Counted from the stretch's first letter, positions 40,644-48,921 are shown. The stretch: 64,000 nucleotides of DNA from Micromonospora kangleipakensis (GCF_004217615.1 NZ_SHLD01000001.1:1-64000); one strand, 5' to 3'. The notes: generated by a model not told the origin, from the sequence alone. A program made the numbers and translations.

Positions 40644-41840
40644 TCAGGATTTCCGCAGCGGCCGGAACGCGGCCCGCACCTCGGCAGAGAAGAGCTCCGG
40701 TTCCTCCCAGGCGGCGAAGTGGCCACCCTTGTCGACCTCGTTGAAGTACGCGAGGTCGGGGTAGACCGTCTCGACCCAGCTCCGCGGGGCAGCCCAGAGC
40801 TCGCCGGGGAACGTCGTGAAGCCGACCGGAACCGAGACCGGCGGAGGAGCCTGGCCGGCCGCACCGGCTGCGGCCAGGAACCGTCCAAATTCCCAGTACC
40901 ACCGGGCGGCCGAGGCGCCGGTGCCCGTCAGCCAGTACAGCGTGATGTTGTCGACGATGGTGTCCCGGGTGAGGCCGCCCACGGGCTTGCCGTCGACGAA
41001 CGCGCGGGAGATCTTGTAGTAGCTGTCCGTGTCGTGGTCGAGCATCCAGGCCGCCAGCCCGACGGGTGAATCCAGCAGGGAGTAGCCGATCGTCTGCGGC
41101 CGGGTGGACTGCTCCAGGAAGTAGCCGAAGCCGTCCGTCGTGAATGTGTTGAGCGCGTCGTGCGCCGCGCGTTCCTGCTCGGACTCCGCCGGCAGTTGGT
41201 CCTTGAGACCGATCGCCCCGGCGAGCAAGTTGACGTGGATGCCGAGCAACCCCTCGGGTCCTTGGCGGCCCATTGCGTCCGTGACGGCGGCGCCCACGTC
41301 GCCCCCCTGGGCGACGTAGCGCGGGTAGCCGAGGCGGTCCATCAGCTCCGCCCACGCGCGGGCGATGCGGCCGTTCTCCCAGCCGAGCTCGGTCGGCTCG
41401 CCCGAGAAGCCGTAGCCGGGCAAGGACGGCAGCACCAGGTGGAAGGCGTCCTCGGGGGTGCCGCCGTGCGCGGTCGGGTCGGTGAGCGGGCCGACGACCC
41501 CGAGCAGCTCGACGACCGAGCCTGGCCAGCCGTGCGTCATGATCAGCGGCAGGGCGTTCTCGTGCTGCGACCGCACGTGGATGAAGTGGATCTCCACGCC
41601 GTCGATGTCGGTCGTGTACTGCGGCAGGGCGTTCAGCTTCGCCTCGAACGCGCGCCAGTCGTGCTCGGTCGTCCAGTAGCGGGCCAGCTCCTGGACCGTC
41701 GCCACCTGCACGCCCTGGGAGCGATCGGTGACCAGCTCTCGGTTGGGCCAGCGCGTGGCCGCGATCCGGCGACGCATGTCGGCGATCGCTTCTTCCGGCG
41801 TGTCGAGCCGGAAGGGGCGGATTTCGTTGTCGTTCGACAT
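40644..41840 (-). CDS. epoxide hydrolase family alpha/beta hydrolase
   Basis: About 398 residues. The N-terminal epoxide-hydrolase domain (EIRPFRLDTPEEAIADMRRR, ELARYWTTEHDWR) precedes an alpha/beta hydrolase fold with oxyanion motif HGWPGS, nucleophile region QGGDVGAAV and the C-terminal histidine in DKGGHFAAWEEP. This is the microsomal-type epoxide hydrolase family; natural substrate unknown. ATG 41840 is preferred to GTG 41846, with AGG five bases upstream. It stands between the IS and an att copy, with no partner genes. Confidence 0.85.
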   Translation of the reverse strand: MSNDNEIRPFRLDTPEEAIADMRRRIAATRWPNRELVTDRSQGVQVATVQELARYWTTEHDWRAFEAKLNALPQYTTDIDGVEIHFIHVRSQHENALPLIMTHGWPGSVVELLGVVGPLTDPTAHGGTPEDAFHLVLPSLPGYGFSGEPTELGWENGRIARAWAELMDRLGYPRYVAQGGDVGAAVTDAMGRQGPEGLLGIHVNLLAGAIGLKDQLPAESEQERAAHDALNTFTTDGFGYFLEQSTRPQTIGYSLLDSPVGLAAWMLDHDTDSYYKISRAFVDGKPVGGLTRDTIVDNITLYWLTGTGASAARWYWEFGRFLAAAGAAGQAPPPVSVPVGFTTFPGELWAAPRSWVETVYPDLAYFNEVDKGGHFAAWEEPELFSAEVRAAFRPLRKS

Positions 41841-42268
41841 CTCCACCTGCCGGGTCGGGTCGACCGGCGCCGGGGCGCCGGCGGGGCTGGCGCGCGCCCA
41901 GTCTCGCAGCGGCCCGGCGACCGGCGGACCGAAACGCGATTTCGCGCTTGGTCCGGCCCGGACCGGCTTACTGCCTTCTGTCGTGGGCGCCGGTCACGGT
42001 GGCGGTCGTCCCAGCCGCACTGAGGCGGAACTGGCCGTCGGCCTGTTGCACAGCCACGGCCTGCGCGCGACGCGACGTACATCGCGGACGACGTCGGCGC
42101 GCAGGAGCCGCAGCTGCAGCTGGGATGGCGGCTCGACGCGGACCTGACCGGCGAGCCCGGCTTCCGGGTCGTGCAGCGCCGTCAGGCCGAGGGTCAACGG
42201 CACCCATCACGAGCTGGCGGCAGGAGCCGGTCCGAGGCCAGCGGACGGGCAACGCTCGCAGGATCCCC
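41841..42268. other. no intact gene; possible gene debris
   Basis: About 430 bases. A plus-strand reading near 42090-42190 (IADDVGAQEPQLQLGWRL, then ADLTGEPGFRVVQRRQAEGQ) looks protein-like but has no start and no family could be named. Nothing else is supported. Confidence 0.35.
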
Positions 42269-42438
42269 GTTCCCGCCATGTTCCCGTAGAGGGCCATGCA
42301 GCGCCGGATCGGGCTGGACTCCCGTGGACTCCACGAGAAAGACCCCCGGAGCGCGTTTCCGCAGCTCACGGGGCCATCTCTGCACCTGGTGGCGGGGAGA
42401 GGATTCGAACCTCTGTAGCTTTCGCGACGGATTTACAG
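42269..42438. repeat. att copy C: arm repeats, degenerate hairpin and tRNA-Tyr 3' half
   Basis: Three parts in the same order as beside the real tRNA-Tyr: GTTCCCGCC/ATGTTCCCG direct repeats (42269-42286), a degenerate stem with GCGTTTCCGCAGCTCACGGG, and a 54-base copy of the tRNA-Tyr 3' half (42385-42438) with one mismatch to the gene. Right of TTTACAG the sequence diverges. It is best read as an attachment site left by an integrative element. Confidence 0.7.
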
Positions 42439-42529
42439 AGCGCTAACGCCAGGGCGCTGACCAGGTCGTTTGTTGCTGCGCGACGGGGCGACGACACAAG
42501 CCCGACACAGAATCAGTCGTCAGACCGAT

Positions 42530-42781
42530 TCAGACCGGCCGAAGCCTGTCCACTCGGCCGAGTATCGAACTTGGGGGGACACCAAGGTCCGCCCGGTCGA
42601 AGTCGACCACTTTGTCGCTGAACGCCGCCCTGAGGAAGGACGTCTCCGCACCGCTGAACGTCGCCCGGACGAAGGACACTCTCCCTCCACTGAACGTCGC
42701 CCGGTGGAGCACACGGTCACGATCGAGGGGAAGGAGGTCGGGATCTTCGACCCGATGGGCAAGGACACGATCCTGTTCCAT
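42530..42781 (-). pseudogene. pentapeptide-repeat protein fragment
   Basis: The minus-strand reading contains RATFSGGRVSFVRATFSG, AETSFLRAAFSDKVVDF and DRADLG: seven or so five-residue A(x)F/L steps typical of pentapeptide-repeat proteins. A full protein would have tens of repeats; here only about 40 residues are left, with no credible start upstream. It lies just right of att copy C, so it is probably debris of island cargo. The region from 42782 to 43061 shows nothing recognisable. Confidence 0.5.
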
Positions 42782-43061
42782 CGGGCCGTCAGCGACGACG
42801 AGGCGCCGTAAGACCTCTGAAGCGGCCAGGCAGGCGACAGCAACGCTGACACCAACAGGCCAAGACGAAGAGATCCACGGCCAGCGTCACACGGGCGGTC
42901 GGCCGAGGCGGGAGACACCCCGGGACGCAGGCCGACGAGGCGCGCAGTTCTTACAAGCGAGGGGTCAGGGACGGCCCTCGTAGGCTCGCCGGGCGAGCTG
43001 GCCGGGGCATGGACTCCCGTCTAGCCCCCGAGAGCGGTGCGCGGCGTGGACGCAGTCCGGG

Positions 43062-43685
43062 TCAGGTGTGGTCAGGGCGCTTGGTGGCCCTGCGCTGACG
43101 GATTTTGAAGCGGGCCACGGCGATCAGCGCGATCTTGAGAGCAACGAGCGCCACGACGACGTTCGCGGCTAGGCCGGTCCACCGCGACTCCGCCACGATC
43201 GAGCCCGCCAGCCCCACATGCAGAGCGACGACCAGGACCACGGCCAACGCGAGGACAGCGGTCTGGAGGTGGGATCGCGGGAAGCCCCGCCGTTGTCCAG
43301 ATGGCACGCCGACGGCGTCTCGGAGGGGGGCCGAATCGGGGGATTCGAGCCGCTGCCAGGCTACGGCCAGAGGGTCGCGGCGGCTGAACCGCTCGAAATC
43401 GCGGGTGATGATGTCGCGGATCTGAGTCAGGCGGTCTCCGTCCGCAGCCTCGATGCGCACAGTAAGGGAGTTGCCGTCGGCGGTGAGCCTGGCCCGGCCC
43501 CACGGGCCGAAGGTGACACTTCCGCTGGTGTCGGTCCACTCCGCGGCCACCTGCACCTCCCGGCGCATGTGCAAGTGCATGCGGGCAGAGTGGCCACCGC
43601 TGCCCATGGCGGCGGCGTGCTTGCAGAACTGGACGAGGTAGCGAGTGGCTCTGTCGGTCTGGATCTGGGCTTGCAGGACTGGCAC
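43062..43685 (-). CDS. DUF2218 domain protein with C-terminal membrane anchor
   Basis: Residues 1-95 match the DUF2218 pattern: MPVLQAQIQTDRATRYLVQF, CKHAAAMG, and a middle block on TFGPWGRARLTADGNSL. A linker follows, then two hydrophobic segments (LQTAVLALAVVLVVALHVGL and AANVVVALVALKIALIAVAR) and a basic tail. The membrane part is not usual for this family. It is divergent from a TetR regulator with 196 bases between, so the regulator probably controls it. Confidence 0.75.
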   Translation of the reverse strand: MPVLQAQIQTDRATRYLVQFCKHAAAMGSGGHSARMHLHMRREVQVAAEWTDTSGSVTFGPWGRARLTADGNSLTVRIEAADGDRLTQIRDIITRDFERFSRRDPLAVAWQRLESPDSAPLRDAVGVPSGQRRGFPRSHLQTAVLALAVVLVVALHVGLAGSIVAESRWTGLAANVVVALVALKIALIAVARFKIRQRRATKRPDHT

Positions 43686-43819
43686 GGTGTTCCTTCTCGG
43701 TCATGGGCTGCCGAGAGCCTGCCTCGGCGGTTCGCGGGCTGGCTCCCGGCGCAGTCGAGCGTCAGGCTGGAAAGGTGGCGGGTCACCCGGCAGGTCATGG
43801 CCCGTCCCCAAAATTATAG

Positions 43820-43832
43820 AGACAATCTGTCT
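43820..43832. promoter_or_regulatory. candidate TetR operator
   Basis: AGACA-ATC-TGTCT, a perfect five-base inverted repeat with a three-base centre, in the gap between the divergent DUF2218 and TetR genes. The local sequence is AT-richer than the surroundings. Its place suits control of both genes. Confidence 0.45.
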
Positions 43833-43869
43833 GCGTCAACCGCAACCTGTTCTTCTTGTGAACGACGTG

Positions 43870-43875
43870 TAGGAT
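43870..43875 (+). promoter_or_regulatory. -10 element of a probable leaderless tetR transcript
   Basis: TAGGAT lies six bases before GTG 43882. A start of transcription at the usual distance would fall on the start codon itself, and no ribosome-binding site is seen. Confidence 0.45.
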
Positions 43876-43881
43876 ACGGGT

Positions 43882-44463
43882 GTGCCCAAACTGTGGACCG
43901 AGACGATCGACGCACACCGCGCAGCGGTTCGGGACGCCGCCATGGACGCCATGGCCGCCCTGGTGGCCACGCACGGGCTGGTCGCGGTGACGATGTCGCA
44001 AATCGCCCAACAGGCCGGCATCGGACGCGCCACGCTGTACAAGTACTTCCCGGACGCGCAGGCCGTTCTCACCGCCTGGCACGAACGCCAGATCACCACA
44101 CACCTCGACCAGCTCACCGCCGCCGTCGACCCCGCCGCCCCAGCCATCGCGCGCCTGGAAGCTGTCCTGCACACCTACGCGCACATCCAGCACCACTCGG
44201 CGCGCCACCATGGCGGCGAACTCGCCGCGCTGCTGCATCGCAGCGAACACGTCGACCGCGCCCAGCAACGACTACGCGGCTTCGTCCAAGACCTGATCGC
44301 CGAGGCTGTGCGAGACGGCGATCTCCGCGACGACGTGGCCACCGACGAATTGGCCACCTACTGCCTGCATGCCCTCACAGCAGCCGGCACCGTCCCCCGT
44401 CCAGAGGCCGTCCAGCGCCTGGTCACCGTCACCCTGGCCGGGCTGACCGCCCGTCGCCGGTAA
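43882..44463 (+). CDS. TetR/AcrR family transcriptional regulator
   Basis: A 193-residue repressor. The helix-turn-helix spans about residues 20-60: LVATHGLVAVTMSQIAQQAG then IGRATLYKYFPDAQAVLTAW. The C-terminal ligand-binding part is helical with EAVLHTYAHIQHHSARHHGG. GTG 43882 gives PKLWTETIDAHRAAV, a common start of this subfamily. It faces the DUF2218 gene, and a 13-base palindrome lies between them. The ligand is unknown. Confidence 0.88.
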   Translation: MPKLWTETIDAHRAAVRDAAMDAMAALVATHGLVAVTMSQIAQQAGIGRATLYKYFPDAQAVLTAWHERQITTHLDQLTAAVDPAAPAIARLEAVLHTYAHIQHHSARHHGGELAALLHRSEHVDRAQQRLRGFVQDLIAEAVRDGDLRDDVATDELATYCLHALTAAGTVPRPEAVQRLVTVTLAGLTARRR

Positions 44464-44788
44464 CCAGCAGTGCCAGCTCGCCGGACACGAGCACCGGCCA
44501 AGCTCTCCACAGCCGCCGGCGGGTGCCCGGTTCCGCCACGCCAGCTGCGGTGGCGAACACGAGGGGCGCCACTACGGGCGATCACGTAGAAGGCCGCGAA
44601 CACGACCGGCCCGGAGAGCCCGCCGAGACGGTCGACGAAAGCCTCCCGGGCCGTCAGGCCCATCACGAAAAGCGTGGCGCTGAGCCGCGACCGGCGCATG
44701 TACGAGTGGTCCGTCGTGGCCCGACTACCGCTCGGCAAGGCGCGGCCTGAACTCTCGACGCCTCGGCTCGCCTGATGGAGAGACACAC
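44464..44788. other. no intact gene; possible membrane-protein debris
   Basis: A minus-strand stretch reads SATLFVMGLTAREAFVDRLG then GLSGPVVFAAFYVIARSG, which looks like part of a membrane protein. It has no start or family-size frame and was not named. No promoter or hairpin stands out. Confidence 0.35.
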
Positions 44789-45190
44789 ATGGATGTGGCT
44801 TGGATCGCGACCGATCCCGGAAGTGGCGATCCCGCCTCCACGGAAACCCGGTCTGACGCCGACGGCTTCATGTCCCGGCTTCAGCACCTTCTGGGAGCCG
44901 GAGAGGGGTATGCGGAGGTACGCCGCGTCGAGGCGGACTACCCCCTCTTGACGTTCTCGTTCAGAGGGGACTACGCAGTCATGCATCTGTTCGAGTCCCC
45001 AGATGATTGCCGCCTTCTTCCGGGGGATGGCCGGCTGTCCGCGACGAAAACCGTCGAAGTCCCAGTGCTCTCCGACGACTGCACATTTTCGGGTGACTTC
45101 GTCCTGAGCGTGGCCAAGGCAACGGCGGTGATCGCAGCCTTCATCGACGGCGCACCAGCGGCACGACTCGGAGAGTGGGTTCGGCTCTAA
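44789..45190 (+). CDS. Imm1-like small protein
   Basis: A 133-residue soluble protein. The order of a hydrophobic pair of strands (YPLLTFSFRGDYAVMHLF), a short loop with SATKTVEVPVLSD and a C-terminal helix (FVLSVAKATAVIAAFIDG) followed by a tryptophan ending resembles immunity proteins of the Imm1 group that accompany polymorphic toxins. No toxin gene is adjacent, so it would be an orphan. ATG 44789 has GGAG eight bases upstream. The family call is tentative; it could be an unrelated hypothetical. Confidence 0.45.
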   Translation: MDVAWIATDPGSGDPASTETRSDADGFMSRLQHLLGAGEGYAEVRRVEADYPLLTFSFRGDYAVMHLFESPDDCRLLPGDGRLSATKTVEVPVLSDDCTFSGDFVLSVAKATAVIAAFIDGAPAARLGEWVRL

Positions 45191-45298
45191 CTGGTCGTTT
45201 CAGAATGAGGGCACCGCAGCCTTTACCGCCGTCACCGCCGGTCGATGAAACGGGCGAAATCGGTGCGCGCAAGGCGATCCTCCCGTGACCATGGGCGG

Positions 45299-46516
45299 AT
45301 GGGGCGACCATCGGAGCCGGCGCAGACCGGGGGCATCATGCGCGGCGAGGAGGAGGCCCAGCAGGCCAGCTTCCTGGAGCTGTTCTTCGACCTGGTGCTG
45401 GTCTTCGCCCTGGTCGGGGTCGTCAGCCGGATCGTGCCGGACCTGCTCTCCGACAACGTGCGCCTGCGCTGGCTGTCGCTGCTGTACACGGTCGTTCTTG
45501 CCCTGCCGTTGCTGTGGCTCTGGACCACCACCGCGTACCTCACCAGCCGCTTCGACTACCGCAACCGCTGGATTCAGCTGCTGGTCCTGGTCAGCGCGTT
45601 CGGCCTGCTGATCATGGCGACGTCCCTGTACCAGTTCGAGCAACGCGGCGCCACCTTCGCCATTGTGTACGTGGTGCTGCACATCGGACGCCCCTTGGTG
45701 CTCCGGCCGTTGTTACGGGAGCACGAGAACGTACGGGCGCTCTACACCCGCCTGGCCATCTGGGCCAGCATCTCCGGCGTCATCTGGCTCGCCGGGGCGG
45801 CGATGCGCGGAAACTACCGGCTGGCCCTGTGGTTGATCGCCATCACCGTGGACCTGGTCGTAGCGCGGTTCAGATGGCCGGTACCCGGCATGGGCCGACC
45901 ACCGACCAGCGCGTGGGCGATGTCCAGCAGCCGATACCTCCCCGAGCGCTACCAGCAACTGTTGTTGATCGCGCTCGGCGAGACGGTGCTGTCCATCGGC
46001 CTCACCTACGCCACCCACCCCACCACGCTCGCCGCAAAGGCGGCCCTGGTGGTCACATTCCTGTCGTCCGTGCTGATGTGGCGGATCTACTTCTATCGCG
46101 CTGGCCAGGTGCTGGCCGAGGCCGTCGAGATGTCGACGAACCGGGCAGCTGCCGGCGGGATCGTCGGCGTGGCCCATCTGCTCATGGTGCTCGGCATCAC
46201 CTTGGCCGCGGCCGGCTCGGAAATCGTGTTGGCGAATCCCCAGGGGCCCTCCGTGCCGGCCTGGCTCTTCGTCATCCTCGGCGGGCCGGCGGTCTTCCTG
46301 TTCGGCCGCAGTCGGCTGGAACGGGTCGTCTTCAACCGGCTCGCCGTGCGCCGGCTCGTCGGCATCGGCGTTCTGGTCCTGCTGGCGCCGCCGCTGTTCT
46401 TCGGCCCGCCGCTGCTCGCCGCCATCGCCGCTGCGGTCGTGCTGCTCGGGGTCGCCGTCGCGGACGCTCGACGCGCCGCCGGCCGCCCACCGGAGGCCCC
46501 GTCCCCGTCCGCCTAG
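45299..46516 (+). CDS. low-temperature-requirement A (LtrA) family membrane protein
   Basis: The hallmark QQASFLELFFDLVLVFALVG opens the conserved region, and the protein has about ten hydrophobic helices, with LPERYQQLLLIALGETVLSI as a second LtrA block. The product is about 405 residues from ATG 45299; starts at 45245 and 45338 are also open and none has a good ribosome-binding site. The family takes its name from a Listeria gene needed at low temperature, but its biochemical function is unknown. It is probably island cargo. Confidence 0.8.
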   Translation: MGRPSEPAQTGGIMRGEEEAQQASFLELFFDLVLVFALVGVVSRIVPDLLSDNVRLRWLSLLYTVVLALPLLWLWTTTAYLTSRFDYRNRWIQLLVLVSAFGLLIMATSLYQFEQRGATFAIVYVVLHIGRPLVLRPLLREHENVRALYTRLAIWASISGVIWLAGAAMRGNYRLALWLIAITVDLVVARFRWPVPGMGRPPTSAWAMSSSRYLPERYQQLLLIALGETVLSIGLTYATHPTTLAAKAALVVTFLSSVLMWRIYFYRAGQVLAEAVEMSTNRAAAGGIVGVAHLLMVLGITLAAAGSEIVLANPQGPSVPAWLFVILGGPAVFLFGRSRLERVVFNRLAVRRLVGIGVLVLLAPPLFFGPPLLAAIAAAVVLLGVAVADARRAAGRPPEAPSPSA

Positions 46517-47047
46517 CAGAGGCGGTCCGCATCCAGTCCGCAAGAGGTCCACAGACGATGGGGAGGCGTTGAGGGATGTCGGAAGGATTTACGCTGCCAG
46601 ACCCCCATGCGCCCAGGTCGGCGGCACGGGCAGTTTGATCTCGTAATGCGTAGGTCGTCCGTCAGGCGGCTCTGTTGGAAGGGCCAGGTCACCGGTCCGC
46701 GAATCGGAAGTGCGTCGGCCAGCCGGCCGGAGACCCGGTGCGAGGCCCGGCACGAGGGCCGCCTGCTGATTGTCAGAGAAGGCACGTACGGTGTCCTACT
46801 GACCGGCCGGTCTCAGCCACCCTTCGTGGGACAGCGCGGCCACGGGGGGTGGGCATGGAAGGTCCCCGGAGCGATCCCGGGACTGGATGGAGAAAGTCCA
46901 TCGCGACCCACCCCCCGCCACGCGCGAGACCGAGGACCAGGGCGTGACCCACGATTGTCGGGAACCCAAGATCCAACGTGCCCGTTGCGTGCCCGATCGG
47001 CCGGTCGGGCAGGGGACAACAACGGTCAACCGCGGCGGGAGACGACA
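46517..47047. other. no gene recognised
   Basis: About 530 bases between the LtrA gene and att copy B. Long frames exist on both strands because of GC content, but none shows a domain, membrane pattern or ribosome-binding site. Confidence 0.4.
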
Positions 47048-47239
47048 AAGGCCCCTGACTTGCGTTTCCGCAGGTCAGAGGCCTTGCCGTTGCCTGGTGG
47101 CGGGTAGAGGATTCGAACCTCTGTAGCTTTCGCGACGGATTTACAGAGAGCGCGGGATCTTGGGTGCCGCACCGCGCGTGACCAGGCGTTTCCTAGCGTA
47201 TGAGCCGGGCCTAAAGCTCATGTTCCCGTAATGTTCCCG
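47048..47239. repeat. att copy B: hairpin, tRNA-Tyr 3' half and arm repeats
   Basis: A 12-pair stem with one mismatch (47048-47085: AAGGCC.CTGAC / GTCAG.GGCCTT) is followed by a 54-base exact copy of the tRNA-Tyr 3' half (47093-47146). The direct repeats GTTCCCGTA/ATGTTCCCG (47222-47239) lie to its right, whereas at copy C and at the gene they lie to the left. Right of TTTACAG the tRNA likeness ends. This is an attachment-site copy. Confidence 0.75.
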
Positions 47240-47273
47240 CAGCGGGAAGGCCGGTCCAGCTTAGACTGCGGCC

Positions 47274-47699
47274 ATGGCCTACCTGCCCGACACGCACCGC
47301 GTTCCAGTGATCCGTGCGGATTTCAGCGACGATGCGCTCTGGGCCCAGCTTCAAGAGGAGATCTCCAAGGAGACGGAAAAGGGCTTCGGAGCAAACGTCG
47401 AGTTTGTCGAGGATCCGAGGCTGGCCGGCCTCGATGTGCCGGCGCTGGTCCGCGCCTTCCCCCGCGCCTACCCCCACGAGTACAACCATCCGGTGGTGTT
47501 CGTCGTCGACGCGGTGACCGTCTCATCGCCGGAACATCCCATCCTCGCCATTGGCCTCAACGAGCGGGACGCCGCAGAGCCGTTCCGGGTCGTGCCCGGA
47601 GAGCTGGACTCCATCGAGACCAACCTGTTGATTTCCAACGTGGACTTCTCCGAGTTCGCAAGGGCAGCGCACCGCAGCGGCGGTGTCTACCGGGGCTGA
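47274..47699 (+). CDS. DUF6924-like hypothetical protein
   Basis: A 141-residue soluble protein with VPVIRADFSDDALWAQLQEE at the N-terminus and VVPGELDSIETNLLISNVDF, then FARAAHRSGGVYRG at the C-terminus. This order (short strand, Asp-Phe, then a segment on ET/EN-N-L and a closing F-x-R-G) resembles the DUF6924 family. TAGACT lies six bases before ATG 47274 with no ribosome-binding site, so the transcript may be leaderless. It lies between att copy B and the integrase remnant. Confidence 0.6.
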   Translation: MAYLPDTHRVPVIRADFSDDALWAQLQEEISKETEKGFGANVEFVEDPRLAGLDVPALVRAFPRAYPHEYNHPVVFVVDAVTVSSPEHPILAIGLNERDAAEPFRVVPGELDSIETNLLISNVDFSEFARAAHRSGGVYRG

Positions 47700-47746
47700 G
47701 CCGCATACAGCACGGCAGGGGTTCTTCGCGCTCCGCGAGGCACGCC

Positions 47747-48010
47747 TCACCGCCACCGGTCACCCAGCGCGTCGCCGATGCGGTCGTTCACCCCGTCCTC
47801 TCCCCCGTCGATGCAGTTCGCGTACACCCGCAGCAGAACGGCGACGCTGTGCCCCAGGCGGCGGGCTACCTCAGTCGCCGGGACACCTGCGTTGAGCCAG
47901 AGCGAGGCGGCAGCGTGGCGCAGGTCGTACGACCGGCGGGCGAGCGGTGAGGCGACCTGGGCCGGGGTGAGCGCCTTCTCGCGGGCAGAAGCGGGCGCGG
48001 TCCGGGCGAT
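47747..48010 (-). pseudogene. tyrosine integrase C-terminal fragment
   Basis: The reading SPLARRSYDLRHAAASLWLN, GVPATEVARRLGHSVAVLLR and VYANCIDGGED holds the C-terminal catalytic HxxR box, the second histidine (LGH) and the tyrosine nucleophile of site-specific recombinases. The first catalytic arginine and the N-terminal DNA-binding domains are missing; the frame upstream is the att region and antisense tRNA. It is the remains of the integrase that used the tRNA-Tyr site. Confidence 0.8.
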
Positions 48011-48035
48011 TCGCCGCCGCAACGCAAGATCGTCT

Positions 48036-48053
48036 GTTCCCGCTATGTTCCCG
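48036..48053. repeat. direct repeats next to tRNA-Tyr att site
   Basis: GTTCCCGCT followed by ATGTTCCCG. The same pair occurs at 42269-42286 and 47222-47239, each within about 130 bases of an att copy. Integrase arm-binding sites are likely. Confidence 0.5.
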
Positions 48054-48100
48054 TGGACAGCCACAGAGCGCCGGACCGGGCTGGACTCCGCTGGACTGAA

Positions 48101-48148
48101 CGAGAACGGCCCCGGAGTGCGTTTCCGCAGCTCACGGGGCCGTTCTCG
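48101..48148 (-). terminator. tRNA-Tyr terminator
   Basis: CGAGAACGGCCCC and GGGGCCGTTCTCG form 13 perfect pairs, with a further small stem inside the loop. It lies four bases after the encoded CCA end of the tRNA. Confidence 0.7.
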
Positions 48149-48152
48149 CACC

Positions 48153-48236
48153 TGGTGGCGGGTAGAGGATTCGAACCTCTGTAGCTTTCGCGACGGATTT
48201 ACAGTCCGCTCCCATTGGCCGCTCGGGCAACCCGCC
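48153..48236 (-). tRNA. trnY: tRNA-Tyr (GUA), encoded CCA
   Basis: Type II tRNA with acceptor stem GGCGGGT/ACCCGCC, anticodon loop CTGTAAA (anticodon GUA), a long variable arm and T arm with GGTTCGAATCC. Discriminator A and CCA are encoded. The 3' half from the anticodon loop to the end equals the att copies at 42385 and 47093, so this gene is the integration target and was rebuilt on insertion. Confidence 0.95.
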
Positions 48237-48385
48237 AGGGCGTCGCCACCTCGCCGTGCGCGGCAGCGGTAGCAAGGATAGCGGCTGCCCCCGGGGCGGC
48301 CGCAACCGGGTACCGTCAGGGGGTCGTGCCGCTGGTCAGCGGGCGACGGAAGACCTTCAGACCGCCGGACAGCAGGAGCATGAGC

Positions 48386-48880
48386 ATGGCAGCGAACCCG
48401 TCGTTCGACATCGTGAGCAAGGTCGACCGCCAGGAGGTCGACAACGCCCTCCATCAGGCGGAAAAGGAGCTCGCGCAGCGGTTCGACTTCCGCGGCACCG
48501 GCGCCGAGATCTCCTGGTCGGGCGAGGAGGCGATCAGCCTCCAGGCGGAGACCGAGGAGCGGGTCCGGGCGGCGCTGGACGTCTTCAAGGAGAAGCTGGT
48601 CAAGCGGAACATCTCGCTCAAGTCGCTGGACGCCGGCGACCCCCGCGCCTCGGGCAAGGTCTTCAAGATCGACGCCAAGGTGATCCAGGGCATCGAGACG
48701 GACAAGGCGAAGGCGATCAGCAAGAAGATCCGTGACGAGGGCCCGAAGGGCGTGCAGGCGCAGATCCAGGGCGACCAGCTCCGGGTCACCGGCAAGAAGA
48801 AGGACGACCTCCAGGCGGTCATCGCGCTACTCAAGGGCGAGGACTTCGGCGTCGCGCTGCAGTTCACCAACTACAGGTAA
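48386..48880 (+). CDS. YajQ family nucleotide-binding protein
   Basis: A 164-residue protein of two RNP-like domains. It begins [20 protein letters not shown] and has the family blocks [10 protein letters not shown] and [20 protein letters not shown], and it ends [10 protein letters not shown]. Members bind nucleotides, and one in Xanthomonas binds cyclic di-GMP. ATG 48386 is preferred to ATG 48380 because AGGAG is then at a normal distance. The open frame reaches back into tRNA-Tyr without meaning. A hairpin follows at 48901. Confidence 0.92.
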   Translation: MAANPSFDIVSKVDRQEVDNALHQAEKELAQRFDFRGTGAEISWSGEEAISLQAETEERVRAALDVFKEKLVKRNISLKSLDAGDPRASGKVFKIDAKVIQGIETDKAKAISKKIRDEGPKGVQAQIQGDQLRVTGKKKDDLQAVIALLKGEDFGVALQFTNYR

Positions 48881-48900
48881 GGGCCGTCGCCCGGTGCGCC

Positions 48901-48921
48901 GCGTCACGCGGACCGTGACGC
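48901..48921 (+). terminator. hairpin after yajQ
   Basis: GCGTCACG and CGTGACGC pair over a five-base loop, 20 bases after the stop. No U-tract. The rest of 48922-49192 shows no gene. Confidence 0.45.

Noticed and set aside
42470..42811. Plus-strand frame reading HTVTIEGKEVGIFDPMGKD
   Set aside because: It looks protein-like for a short stretch, but the minus strand there shows a clear pentapeptide repeat, and the plus frame has no ribosome-binding site.
47747..48454. Full 235-codon frame as an integrase
   Set aside because: Only the last 85 or so codons have integrase likeness; the first part is antisense to tRNA-Tyr and its terminator.
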